Shown here piece by piece: positions 52,280-61,358 of a stretch of DNA of 64,000 bases (within the stretch, counting starts at the first letter, position 1; the number at the start of each line of letters is the position of its first letter). Position numbers and translations under genes: made by a program. The notes under the pieces are model-generated. The model was not told the origin of the DNA, made no database searches, and saw nothing but the letters and a program-made list of their open reading frames with translations. Origin of the DNA: Flavobacterium cerinum (lineage in GTDB: Bacteria; Bacteroidota; Bacteroidia; Flavobacteriales; Flavobacteriaceae); assembly GCF_024496085.1 (NCBI RefSeq), contig NZ_CP101751.1, positions 2,976,001 through 3,040,000 on the forward strand. The letters run 5' to 3'.

Positions 52280-53206
52280 ATGATGCCTTTTTTAAAATTA
52301 ATTCGCTATCAGAATCTGGTAATGATTGCGCTGATGCAATTGTTATTTCACTATGGTTTTCTAAAACAGCAACCCGGATTAATTCCGGCTTTATCGGATT
52401 TTCAATATCTATTATTAATAATAGCCACTATCTGTATTGCAGCCGGTGGTTTTGTAATTAATAATATTATGGATCAGGAAACCGATCGGATTGCAAAACC
52501 GAATAATCTGGTTGTAGGGAAATTTATTTCGGAAGCAGCTGCGTACAATATCTATATCGGTTGCAACATTATTGGTGTCGGTATCGGGTTTTACTTGTCC
52601 AACTTAATCGGAAAAGCCGGTTTTTCAGCTTTGTTTATCATCATTGCCGCTACATTATATCTGTATGCAACCAGTTTAAAACAAAGCTTACTTATCGGAA
52701 ATATTATTGTCGCCTTATTGCTTTCCGTTAGCGTTATCATAATCGGTATCTTTGATTTATACCCGATAATTAATGAAACGAATCAGGCACAACTAAGTGT
52801 TTTATTTCGTATCCTACTTGATTACGCCGTTTTTGCATTTATGATCAATTTTATCCGAGAGCTTGTCAAAGACATTGAAGATATGGACGGCGATTATAAT
52901 GCCGGAATGAATACCTTACCTATTGCCATCGGAAAAGCCCGTGCCGCTAAAGTTGCTTTTGCACTGGCATTTATCCCGATTGCAAGTTTGCTTTATTACA
53001 TCAACCAAAATCTTTTAGGATTACAATTTGTCTTGTTTTATTTACTGCTTTTTGTAATCGGTCCGCTACTCTATTTTCTGATCAAGATTTGGGGAGCGAA
53101 AAACAAAGCAGAGTTTCACCATCTAAGTCTTGTCTTAAAACTCGTATTACTATTCGGAATTCTTTCTATTGGAGTGATTACTTTTAATATGCACTATCAT
53201 GCTTAA
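52280..53206 (+). CDS. UbiA-family prenyltransferase
   Basis: 308 residues with about 9 hydrophobic helices. The two Asp-rich motifs that bind prenyl diphosphate with Mg are NNIMDQETDRIAKPNN and DIEDMDGDYNAGMNTLP. Flavobacterial members are usually labelled geranylgeranylglycerol-phosphate geranylgeranyltransferase. The real acceptor in these bacteria is not established, so it could act on menaquinone, glycerol phosphate or another substrate. Inner membrane. It overlaps the maf gene by 8 bp. Confidence 0.87.
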   Translation: MMPFLKLIRYQNLVMIALMQLLFHYGFLKQQPGLIPALSDFQYLLLIIATICIAAGGFVINNIMDQETDRIAKPNNLVVGKFISEAAAYNIYIGCNIIGVGIGFYLSNLIGKAGFSALFIIIAATLYLYATSLKQSLLIGNIIVALLLSVSVIIIGIFDLYPIINETNQAQLSVLFRILLDYAVFAFMINFIRELVKDIEDMDGDYNAGMNTLPIAIGKARAAKVAFALAFIPIASLLYYINQNLLGLQFVLFYLLLFVIGPLLYFLIKIWGAKNKAEFHHLSLVLKLVLLFGILSIGVITFNMHYHA

Positions 53207-53786
53207 TACCCTTTTTAAAAATCATAATATCATTCTGGCGTCCGGTTCTCCCCGACGCCAGAATTTCTTTAAAGAACTGGATCTTGAATTTGAAATCCGC
53301 TTAAAGGACGTTGAAGAGATTTACCCGGATACTTTACAAGCTGAAGAAATCACGGATTTTCTGGCCGAATTAAAAGCGAATGCCTTTGCAGGTGAATTAA
53401 ATGACAATGATATTCTGGTGACCAGTGATACAATTGTATGGCATGAAGGTAAAGCTTTAGGAAAACCGAAAGATTATGACGATGCTTTTGAAACTTTGCG
53501 ATCATTATCCGGTAAAACACACGAAGTCATTACTTCAGTTTGCCTGACAAGTACGACCAAACGAGAGACATTTCACGAGTTTACCAAAGTCACTTTTAAC
53601 CCGCTACCGGACGAATATATCCGTTATTACCTGGATAACTATTCTCCTTTTGACAAAGCCGGCTCTTACGGTATCCAGGAATGGATCGGATTGGTTGCTA
53701 TTGCGAAAATTGAAGGTTCCTATAATAATGTTGTCGGACTTCCTGTAGATAAAGTCTTTCAACATTTGCTTATCTTTGTAGGATAA
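53199..53786 (+). CDS. maf: Maf-family nucleotide pyrophosphatase
   Basis: 195 residues. The N-terminal IILASGSPRRQNFFKEL is the family signature, with catalytic-site residues in TSDTIVWHEGKALGKPKD and YDKAGSYGIQ-type loop (here FDKAGSYGIQEW). It hydrolyses dTTP, UTP or modified nucleoside triphosphates to the monophosphate, a house-cleaning role. The dTTP/UTP subgroup is suggested by the GKPKD and GLPVDKV segments. It lies in an operon with the UbiA (8-bp overlap) and MscS genes. Confidence 0.93.
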   Translation: MLNTLFKNHNIILASGSPRRQNFFKELDLEFEIRLKDVEEIYPDTLQAEEITDFLAELKANAFAGELNDNDILVTSDTIVWHEGKALGKPKDYDDAFETLRSLSGKTHEVITSVCLTSTTKRETFHEFTKVTFNPLPDEYIRYYLDNYSPFDKAGSYGIQEWIGLVAIAKIEGSYNNVVGLPVDKVFQHLLIFVG

Positions 53787-53798
53787 AGCATTTCGATT

Positions 53799-54326
53799 AT
53801 GATAAGTAATGAGTATACCGCCCAGATCATCAGTTCAATAATTACGTTACTATTTTTTGCCGTTATCCGCTATCTGGCTACTAAAATTGTAAGACGGTTT
53901 ACCCAGCTTTCCCATACAATGGAGCGCCGTAGCAATCTGGTGATCAAATATATCAGTATCCTTATCGGTGCTTTAAGTGTCCTTTCCTTAACCGTTATAT
54001 GGGGTGTAAAAGCAGACGATATTTTATTGGTTATTTCTTCAATGTTTGCCGTGATCGGTGTAGCCATGTTTGCACAATGGTCAATTCTGAGTAATATTAC
54101 GGCCGGGATAATTCTGTTTTTTTCTTTTCCGTTTAAGATCGGTGATATTATCAAGATACATGACAAGGATTTCCCAATTGAAGCCGAAATTGAAGATATC
54201 ACTACTTTTCATGCTTTGCTAAAAACAAAAGACGGTGAAAGAATAACGTATCCGAATAACCTTCTACTTCAAAAAGCCATTTCCATTATTACGCATCATA
54301 TTGATGAAAAAGAATTTATGGACTAA
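53799..54326 (+). CDS. Short MscS-type mechanosensitive channel
   Basis: 175 residues. TM helices at about 10-28, 48-70 and 75-95 are followed by the pore-lining TM3 (FAVIGVAMFAQWSILSNITA) and the beta-domain (FPFKIGDIIKIHDKDFPIEA, then IEDITTFHALLKTKDG). It ends after ITYPNNLLLQKAIS with no C-terminal alpha/beta vestibule, so it is much shorter than E. coli MscS (286). It is probably complete, not truncated, since it lies in an intact operon and the next gene is well separated. It should relieve osmotic pressure at the inner membrane. Confidence 0.85.
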   Translation: MISNEYTAQIISSIITLLFFAVIRYLATKIVRRFTQLSHTMERRSNLVIKYISILIGALSVLSLTVIWGVKADDILLVISSMFAVIGVAMFAQWSILSNITAGIILFFSFPFKIGDIIKIHDKDFPIEAEIEDITTFHALLKTKDGERITYPNNLLLQKAISIITHHIDEKEFMD

Positions 54327-54478
54327 TTTTTTTTTAAATTACAAAACACTGAAAAACAGTATTTTATAAATTTTAAAACATTATATTTTTGCTTTCGATC
54401 CAAACTATTTTTTTTTGGCACAATACTTGGTTTTAGTTAAACAACCCAAATAAATTGTTTAATTAAAATTCGATTATC

Positions 54479-55135
54479 ATGAAAGCTATAAAAATAGTAA
54501 TGTTGGGAATCCTGTTATCCGTATCTGCTATGAATGCACAGGTTTCCGTTAATGTAAACATTGGAACACCACCGGCATGGGGTCCTGTAGGTTATACAGA
54601 TGTCCGTTATTATTATTTACCGGATATTGAAATGTATTACGACATTAATACGGCAATGTTTATTTATTTCAGTGACGGCGGTTGGGTTCGTACAGCCTAT
54701 TTACCAAGACGATACAGACATTATGATTTATACGGAGCTTATAAGGTTTGCTTACATGATTACGGACCGAATCCTTATCTTTACTATAAATCACACCGAA
54801 TAAAATATTACAGAGGATATCGAGGTCCCGCTCAGGTTACTTACTATCCGCGACCAAGAGATGTTGACTATCGTGAAGTGAAAGTAAACCATTCTAACCG
54901 GGATTACGAATACCGCGACCGAAAAGAGGTTCGAAAATACAACGATTACCGAATGGATTACCGAACTGCAGATAATCAAAATAACGGTAAAAGCTTTGAA
55001 AAGGCTGAAGACCGCGGTAACGGAAGAAATTATGATCGTGGTAATGATCGCGGAAACGGAAGAGGTTATGAAAGAGGAAACGATCACGGCGGACGAGGTA
55101 ACGACAACGGAAACGGCAGAGGTGGCCGACGATAA
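54479..55135 (+). CDS. Secreted Tyr/Arg-rich protein with a Gly-Arg-Asn tail
   Basis: 218 residues. The signal peptide ends near MNAQ. The first half holds many Tyr-rich motifs (DVRYYYLPDIEMYYDI), conserved in Flavobacteriia. The second half (from about residue 140) becomes strongly basic and then low complexity, with NGRNYDRGNDRGNGRGYERG-like runs (Gly, Arg, Asn, Asp). It is likely periplasmic or surface-located. The tail could bind nucleic acid or acidic polymer. No function is known. It is a single gene with a terminator at 55155. Confidence 0.78.
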   Translation: MKAIKIVMLGILLSVSAMNAQVSVNVNIGTPPAWGPVGYTDVRYYYLPDIEMYYDINTAMFIYFSDGGWVRTAYLPRRYRHYDLYGAYKVCLHDYGPNPYLYYKSHRIKYYRGYRGPAQVTYYPRPRDVDYREVKVNHSNRDYEYRDRKEVRKYNDYRMDYRTADNQNNGKSFEKAEDRGNGRNYDRGNDRGNGRGYERGNDHGGRGNDNGNGRGGRR

Positions 55136-55154
55136 TAAATCTAATAAAATCAAG

Positions 55155-55186
55155 GGCAAAGACAATTTTAACGTCTTTGCCTTTAT
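55155..55186 (+). terminator. Terminator after the 54479 gene
   Basis: GGCAAAGAC (55155-55163) pairs with GTCTTTGCC (55173-55181), followed by TTTATTTTT. Confidence 0.88.
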
Positions 55187-55236
55187 TTTTAACAGTTAGG
55201 TACACTATATTTGAAAAGCCAACCTTAAAACGAATT

Positions 55237-57735
55237 ATGACAAAAAAATTACCCTTATATTCTATATTATTTTTATTCTTATTTCAATCTACTTTTGCGC
55301 AGCAACCTAAAAAACCAACCGCTTCTGAAATTTACAATCAGATTGAAAAATTAAATTTTTTAGGCTCTGCACTTTATATTGCAGCGCATCCGGACGATGA
55401 AAATACACGTCTGATTTCATTTCTGGCCAACAATACCAAAGCCCGTACCGGATATTTATCACTTACCCGCGGTGACGGCGGACAAAATCTTATCGGAACC
55501 GAATTACGGGAACTTTTAGGCGTAATCCGTACACAGGAGCTGATCGAAGCCCGAAAAACCGATGGCGGCGAACAGTTTTTTTCACGCGCCAATGACTTCG
55601 GCTATTCGAAAGTCCCTACCGAAACACTGGAAATCTGGGATAAAGAAAAAGTAATGAGCGATATGGCCTGGATCATCCGTAATTTCCAGCCAGATATTAT
55701 CATCAATAGATTTGATCATCGTTCGCCGGGAACAACACATGGGCATCATACATCGTCAGCGATGCTTTCTCAGGACTTATTTACTTTGGCCAATGATCCT
55801 AATTTTGAACCTTCTCAATTAAAATTTGTAAAACCCTGGCAGCCGAAACGTTTATTTTTTAATGTTTCCTGGTGGTTTTTTGGCGGAAAAGACAAATTTG
55901 AAAAAGCCGATAAATCGAAATACGTTAACCTAAGAACCGGCGTCTACTACCCTTCACTTGGTAAATCAAATCAGGAAATTGCAGCATTAAGTCGGAGTAA
56001 GCATCAATCCCAGGGATTCGGTTCTACCGGAGTTCGCGGTGAGGATATGGAATACCTGGAATTAATCAAAGGATCATCAATTACAGATCAGCAGAATCTT
56101 TTTGAAGGTATTGACACATCCTGGAAGCGCGTAAAAGGCGGTGCTCAAATCGGCGAAACAATCGATTTTATTTTAAAATGTTTCGATTTTAAAAATCCGT
56201 CAGCTTCTGTATACGACCTGGTAAAAGTTTATCGTCAGATCGAAGAATTAGAAGATCCGCATTGGAAAAAAATAAAACTGGAGGAAGTCAAAAATATTAT
56301 TGCGAACTGTTCCGGTCTTTATATTGAAGCCGTGGCCGAAGAACAATCGGTTACACCCGGTGGTACTCTTAAAGTAAAATGGGAAGCGATTAACCGAAGC
56401 CCGGTTGAAATGAAATTACTGACTTTACAAACCATCCCTCAAAATGAAACGCTGGAACAAAGTTATCCGTTAAAAAACAATCTGTTTGAAAGCGAAACCA
56501 TTACACTAAAAGTGCCGAAAGATGTCCCTTACACATCGCCGTATTGGCTCAATGAAAAAGGAACAACGGGTATGTATACGGTTAACGAACAACAAAAAAT
56601 CGGAATTCCGGATATTATCCGAAACCTTAAAATAACCTTTACTGTTTTAGTCGAAGGAACAGCTATTCCGTTTACCCGTGAAATTATCTTCAAATACAAC
56701 GATCCGGTAAAAGGAGAAGTGTACCGTCCTTTAGATATTGTACCGCAGGTTACAACCGAAATTCAGAATAAAGTACAATTATTTAAAGACCGGAAAAAGC
56801 AATCGGTTACGATGAAAGTAAAAGCCGGAAAAGATGATTGCAGCGGAACTTTACAATTAGAATTACCATCCGGATGGATTGTATCTCCGGAATATATCCC
56901 GTTTCAACTACACAAAAAAGGAAGCGAGAAAACAGTAACTTTCGAAGTTACACCACCGGATTATGCTACTGAAGCTACAGCAAAAGCTATTGCAACTATA
57001 GAAGGTGAACGTTTTGATCATCAACAGATTCTAATCGACTATCCGCATATTGCCTTACAACAGGTTTTATTGCCGGCTGAAGCCAAATTTACCAAAGCTG
57101 ACATTGAAACAAAAGGAAAGAATATTGCTTATATTATGGGTGCCGGTGATCAGGTTCCGCAAAGTCTGCAACAGATGGGTTATACCGTTACATTACTAAA
57201 ACCGGAAAAAATTACCAGTAGCCAACTGGAAAAATTTGATGCTGTAATTGTTGGAATCCGCGCTTATAATGTGGTAGAAGCTTTACAATTCAAACAGCCG
57301 CTTTTATTTGAATATGTGCGAAACGGCGGTACTATGATTGTACAATACAATACAACCGGTGCGCTTATCACACAAGATATCGCTCCCTATTCACTGGAAA
57401 TATCATCTGACCGGGTTACTGAGGAAGATGCAACTGTAACTTTCCTTGATCCTAAAAATAAGGTATTGAACTATCCGAATAAAATTACCCAAAATGATTT
57501 TAAAGGTTGGGTACAGGAACAAGGTTTATATTATCCGGATAAATGGGCCAATGAATTTACACCTGTATTACAAGCCAATGACAAAGGAGAAACACCTAAA
57601 AAAGGAGCTTTACTGGTCGCGCAATACGGAAAAGGATATTATATCTATACCGGATTAAGCTTTTTCAGGGAATTACCGGAAGGTGTTTCCGGTGCTTTCC
57701 GCTTAATGGCCAATTTAATTGCCGTTGGGAAATAA
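55237..57735 (+). CDS. PIG-L family deacetylase, 832 residues
   Basis: The start was placed at the ATG at 55237, because MTKKLPLYSILFLFLFQS, continuing to a TFAQ cleavage site, is a good signal peptide. A longer frame to 55177 overlaps the terminator. The N-terminal PIG-L domain has the zinc motif AAHPDDENTRLISF and RFDHRSPGTTHGHH with further His/Asp ligands, and SLTRGDGGQN. Beyond about residue 330 a long beta-rich C-terminal region (Ig-like, then a glutamine-amidotransferase-like domain IVGIRAYNVVEAL) extends the protein. Family members remove acetyl from GlcNAc-type sugars. The substrate is unknown. Exported, with a possible role in surface glycan modification. Confidence 0.88.
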   Translation: MTKKLPLYSILFLFLFQSTFAQQPKKPTASEIYNQIEKLNFLGSALYIAAHPDDENTRLISFLANNTKARTGYLSLTRGDGGQNLIGTELRELLGVIRTQELIEARKTDGGEQFFSRANDFGYSKVPTETLEIWDKEKVMSDMAWIIRNFQPDIIINRFDHRSPGTTHGHHTSSAMLSQDLFTLANDPNFEPSQLKFVKPWQPKRLFFNVSWWFFGGKDKFEKADKSKYVNLRTGVYYPSLGKSNQEIAALSRSKHQSQGFGSTGVRGEDMEYLELIKGSSITDQQNLFEGIDTSWKRVKGGAQIGETIDFILKCFDFKNPSASVYDLVKVYRQIEELEDPHWKKIKLEEVKNIIANCSGLYIEAVAEEQSVTPGGTLKVKWEAINRSPVEMKLLTLQTIPQNETLEQSYPLKNNLFESETITLKVPKDVPYTSPYWLNEKGTTGMYTVNEQQKIGIPDIIRNLKITFTVLVEGTAIPFTREIIFKYNDPVKGEVYRPLDIVPQVTTEIQNKVQLFKDRKKQSVTMKVKAGKDDCSGTLQLELPSGWIVSPEYIPFQLHKKGSEKTVTFEVTPPDYATEATAKAIATIEGERFDHQQILIDYPHIALQQVLLPAEAKFTKADIETKGKNIAYIMGAGDQVPQSLQQMGYTVTLLKPEKITSSQLEKFDAVIVGIRAYNVVEALQFKQPLLFEYVRNGGTMIVQYNTTGALITQDIAPYSLEISSDRVTEEDATVTFLDPKNKVLNYPNKITQNDFKGWVQEQGLYYPDKWANEFTPVLQANDKGETPKKGALLVAQYGKGYYIYTGLSFFRELPEGVSGAFRLMANLIAVGK

Positions 57736-57834
57736 GTTCTGAAAAGTTAATATTCAAAAAATAACACCTCTTTTTTGTATTTTCGAAAAGGGTTTCATTA
57801 ACCGGTCTTCGTATCGGTTTTAAAACATATCAAA

Positions 57835-57939
57835 ATGATTGACAAACCAACTTCCTGGAGAAAAAGCTATACGCTGGTATTGATCCTGAATGCTTTCTAT
57901 ATACTGTTGTTTTATTTCTTAATGCAAATGTTCACGTAA
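57835..57939 (+). CDS. 34-residue membrane peptide upstream of the symporter
   Basis: A short frame: MIDKPTSWRKSYTLVLILNA, then FYILLFYFLMQMFT. A basic N-terminus precedes a single hydrophobic helix that runs to the end. The stop is 3 bp before the symporter ATG, so translation is coupled. Small one-helix proteins directly before sodium:solute symporter genes are known in other bacteria (for example YhdT-PanF and YjcH-ActP), which supports a real gene. It might help insertion or regulation of the transporter. Confidence 0.72.
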   Translation: MIDKPTSWRKSYTLVLILNAFYILLFYFLMQMFT

Positions 57940-57942
57940 GCC

Positions 57943-59637
57943 ATGCAGAGTATCGACTGGATTGTATTATCGGTAACCTTATTATTTATTGTAATCTATG
58001 GTGCGTTAAAGACCAAAGGAAGTAAAAACGTTGAAGAATTTATCCTCGGAAATAACGAAACGCCCTGGTGGACTGTAGGTTTATCCGTTATGGCTACTCA
58101 GGCCAGTGCCATTACTTTTCTTTCTACTCCGGGTCAGGCGTATCACGACGGAATGGGATTTGTTCAGTTTTATTTCGGATTGCCTATTGCAATGGTGGTT
58201 ATCTGTATTACGTTTATTCCCATTTATCACCGTTTAAAGGTTTTTACGGCCTATGAATTTCTGGAACAGCGTTTTGATGTTAAAACCCGTTCGCTTGCCG
58301 CTCTGCTTTTCCTTTTCCAAAGAGGATTGGGTACCGGTCTTACCATTTATGCACCGGCTATTATCTTATCGTCTTTATTAGGCTGGAATCTGACATTGAT
58401 GAATATCATTATCGGAGTATTGATTATTGTCTATACGTTTTCAGGTGGTACAAAAGCTGTTAACGTAACGCAAAAGCAACAGATGTTTGTGATCATGACA
58501 GGAATGTTTATCACTTTTGTTCTTATTTTAAGTTATTTACCGGACGAGCTGAGTTTTAGCAACGCTTTAGGAATTGCCGGAGCCAACGGCAAAATGAATA
58601 TTGTCGATTTTTCATTTGATCCGGAAAAACGCTATACGTTCTGGAGCGGTATTACCGGTGGTTTTTTCCTGGCACTCTCCTATTTCGGAACTGATCAGTC
58701 GCAGGTGGGACGTTATCTGACCGGAAAATCAATCAAGGAAAGTCAGATGGGATTAATCATGAACGGTCTCTTAAAAGTACCGATGCAGTTTTTTATCTTA
58801 CTGACCGGTGTTATGGTTTTTGTATTTTTTCAGTTTCATTCGGCTCCTTTGCATTTTAATCCGAATAATATCAAAGTCATCAATCATTCCCCTTATAAGT
58901 CGGAGTATCATAAACTGGAACAACAACTAGATCAGGTACAGGAAGAGAAAAAGGAAATCAGTATGCTTTATGTAGGTCAGCTACAACAGGATTTCGACAA
59001 TCCGATTTTACAGCAAAAAATGGTTTCACTTTCCGGTAAAGAAAAAGATTTACGCGAACAGGCAAAAGATCTGATTACTAAAGCTGATCCTAAAACTGAA
59101 ACGAATGATAAAGATTATGTTTTTATCCACTTTATCCTGAACTATCTTCCGAAAGGGCTTATCGGACTCTTACTGGCCGTAATTTTATCCGCAGCAATGT
59201 CATCATCAGCATCCGGACTAAATGCACTGGCTTCTACAACAACAATCGATCTTTACAAACGAAATCTGAAAACCGAAAAAGACGAAAAACACTTTGTGAA
59301 TGCAACACAATTCTTTACGCTTTTATGGGGATTAATCGCGATCCTTTTTGCCTGTGTAGGAACTTTATTTGAAAACCTTATTCAATTGGTGAACATTGTC
59401 GGATCTATCTTCTACGGAACGGTGTTAGGTATCTTCCTGATTGCTTTCTATATTAAATACATTAAGGCCAAAGCGGTTTTTTGGGGTGCCACCTTTAGTC
59501 AGTTGCTCATTTTCTATATCTATTATCTGGATGTGGTAAGTTTTCTATGGCTCAATATCATCGGAGCCGTATTAACCATTATATTCGCCTCCCTGATCGA
59601 AACCTATTTACGTATGACACAAAAAGCAACCGTATAA
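57943..59637 (+). CDS. Sodium:solute symporter (SSS family) with a coiled-coil insert
   Basis: 564 residues, about 13 TM helices. The Na-binding region and SSS motifs are GTKAVNVTQKQQMFVIMTGM and SAAMSSSASGLNALASTT. An insert at about residues 304-395 (bases 58855-59130) is hydrophilic and helical, with LEQQLDQVQEEKKEISMLY and KEKDLREQAKDLI, i.e. coiled-coil-like. It probably lies on one membrane face between two helices and is not part of the core family. The substrate is unknown. It is coupled to a 34-residue membrane peptide and followed by a strong terminator. Confidence 0.88.
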   Translation: MQSIDWIVLSVTLLFIVIYGALKTKGSKNVEEFILGNNETPWWTVGLSVMATQASAITFLSTPGQAYHDGMGFVQFYFGLPIAMVVICITFIPIYHRLKVFTAYEFLEQRFDVKTRSLAALLFLFQRGLGTGLTIYAPAIILSSLLGWNLTLMNIIIGVLIIVYTFSGGTKAVNVTQKQQMFVIMTGMFITFVLILSYLPDELSFSNALGIAGANGKMNIVDFSFDPEKRYTFWSGITGGFFLALSYFGTDQSQVGRYLTGKSIKESQMGLIMNGLLKVPMQFFILLTGVMVFVFFQFHSAPLHFNPNNIKVINHSPYKSEYHKLEQQLDQVQEEKKEISMLYVGQLQQDFDNPILQQKMVSLSGKEKDLREQAKDLITKADPKTETNDKDYVFIHFILNYLPKGLIGLLLAVILSAAMSSSASGLNALASTTTIDLYKRNLKTEKDEKHFVNATQFFTLLWGLIAILFACVGTLFENLIQLVNIVGSIFYGTVLGIFLIAFYIKYIKAKAVFWGATFSQLLIFYIYYLDVVSFLWLNIIGAVLTIIFASLIETYLRMTQKATV

Positions 59638-59653
59638 TTTTTTACGAAATACG

Positions 59654-59686
59654 AAAAAGCCGCTCTTAACAGGAGCGGCTTTTTAT
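59654..59686 (+). terminator. Terminator after the symporter
   Basis: AAAAAGCCGCTC (59654-59665) pairs with GAGCGGCTTTTT (59673-59684), 7-nt loop, T-run. Confidence 0.9.
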
Positions 59687-59715
59687 TTGTTTTTCAGTAT
59701 CGTAACGGATTCAAA

Positions 59716-61218
59716 TTACGAACATTGGAACACCTGCGAGATCATTTGGTGTTTTTCCGAATAAAACAGATACAGTGTACCAAACATATTACTATGATCC
59801 AACTGCGCTACAAATTCCATTTTTTTTCCGTCAGGATCGCGTGGTGTTTCATTGCTTTGCACCCAATCCGGTTTGCCGAGCCTTAGCTTTCCTTCGGTCT
59901 TATTTTTCTTAACTTTTACTTCCTGTACAACGCGCTCAATGCCATTTTCGGTTTTAGTATCTATAAAATTAAAGATAACAGGATTAACATAGCCCAGACT
60001 CATAATCCTATCGGAAATTCTTTGCTGCTCAAAGTTGTCACACCAGAAATAACTTTCGTCCTTTACCATCATTATTGTCTGTTGCAAGGTATAGTGTCCT
60101 GAAAGGGTAAAATGATTTATACCATACCTATTTTCTTTTGTTACCTGTATCTCATGCCCCAGATGTTCAAAAGTATATTTGTGACCTCTTACTTCCGTGA
60201 TGACTTTCTTATCACTCTTTCCGATGTAATGTAAAAACCAGATGTCTTTTTCTTCAGGACAGCAAAAAGTATATTCGACAGTATCAGGTAGATCGGCTTC
60301 TTTATTGCCTTTGAAATTTATCTCTTCATACTTTTCAATTTTACAGGTATTTTCAAGGAAACTCGCATTCAGGCTATAGAAATGGTAAAATGCATATCCA
60401 AGTATAATTTTTCTTTGAATGTCAATGTAATTTCCCTCTTTCTTCCCCTTATTATACCTTCCCACTGTACTAAAATTCCAATCCGTTTCATCCTCATTAA
60501 ACTCTGTCGAAAATGGTATTTTACTGTAGGTAGCCCCAAGCTTCTTATCCGTTGCTACAAGTTGGTGTGGTGCCAATTCTTTTGATATCGTATATCCGCT
60601 ACTGGTCTTTTTATATACCAACTTTTCGGTCATCTTTATCTCACGTGCCGGTTGGTGCCTTGTAGTCCCTTTTAAAAAACCATCGGAATCATAATCGTAG
60701 GTATAGCGTTCCGAGTCAAGCCATTCTTCGTTCCCCAGAAAATATTGTATTGTTTTAGTCACCGGCATCGGTATTCCGTTAATGGTAGCATAACTGTATA
60801 CTACACGTCTGTTGGGCCTATATGAAAACGATCCGGTTTGTAGCAACAGACCTTCGTTATTATATCGGTCTACTTGCCAGTAATCCATCTCTTCAACCTT
60901 GTCCGCCGAAGTCTGCAAGTACTCACGCTTTATATCTGATTTATCATATTCTTCCACTTTCTTTAACTTAAGCGGGGCAAGTAGCTGATATTTGCCCTCT
61001 TCCAGTCGGAAGTCCATACGGCTTACATTTACATTCTGGAGCATAAAAGTGAAGGGCAATCCTTCCCATTTTTCGTCAACTATTCCACCGTCCAGTTTTA
61101 CTATCGGAATTAGCTTTTTATTGAATTCCTTTGCATCGATAAGACAATCTGTAAGTTTAGGAAAACCCTCTATTTTCGACTTCTGTTTTGAGTGAGAAAG
61201 TTTAAGTTTTTTTTTCAT
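59716..61218 (-). CDS. 500-residue protein with YD-like strands and a DUF1963-like C-terminus
   Basis: No signal peptide. The middle part reads like YD-type or antitoxin-like beta strands (RYTYDYDSDGFLKGTT, NTCKIEKYEEINFKG). The C-terminal 70 residues, GKLRLGKPDWVQSNETPRDP through MEFVAQLDHSNM and GTLYLFYSEKHQMI, match the ending of DUF1963 (YwqG-type) proteins. DUF1963 proteins are often found beside polymorphic toxins as immunity-like proteins. The adjacent SUKH-like gene at 61359 strengthens this reading, but no toxin gene is in the window. Function is unknown. Confidence 0.65.
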   Translation of the reverse strand: MKKKLKLSHSKQKSKIEGFPKLTDCLIDAKEFNKKLIPIVKLDGGIVDEKWEGLPFTFMLQNVNVSRMDFRLEEGKYQLLAPLKLKKVEEYDKSDIKREYLQTSADKVEEMDYWQVDRYNNEGLLLQTGSFSYRPNRRVVYSYATINGIPMPVTKTIQYFLGNEEWLDSERYTYDYDSDGFLKGTTRHQPAREIKMTEKLVYKKTSSGYTISKELAPHQLVATDKKLGATYSKIPFSTEFNEDETDWNFSTVGRYNKGKKEGNYIDIQRKIILGYAFYHFYSLNASFLENTCKIEKYEEINFKGNKEADLPDTVEYTFCCPEEKDIWFLHYIGKSDKKVITEVRGHKYTFEHLGHEIQVTKENRYGINHFTLSGHYTLQQTIMMVKDESYFWCDNFEQQRISDRIMSLGYVNPVIFNFIDTKTENGIERVVQEVKVKKNKTEGKLRLGKPDWVQSNETPRDPDGKKMEFVAQLDHSNMFGTLYLFYSEKHQMISQVFQCS

Positions 61219-61323
61219 TTATATCTACTTATCATATTATCAGCTTTACCTGTGTAACGCTTTTTTCATAGGAATATCCCTGATCGAATTTTTACGTAAA
61301 AATTCACTCCTGATTTTTATTAA

Positions 61324-61354
61324 AAATGCTGTCCTTTTTAAGAGGACAGCATTT
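61324..61354 (-). terminator. Terminator after the 61359 gene
   Basis: AAATGCTGTCCT (61324-61335) pairs perfectly with AGGACAGCATTT (61343-61354), 7-nt loop. Confidence 0.85.
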
Positions 61355-61358
61355 AGAA

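Noticed and set aside
54791..55205. Minus-strand frames of 103-124 codons over the Gly/Arg-rich tail
   Set aside because: They mirror the low-complexity codons of the real gene and run through its terminator.
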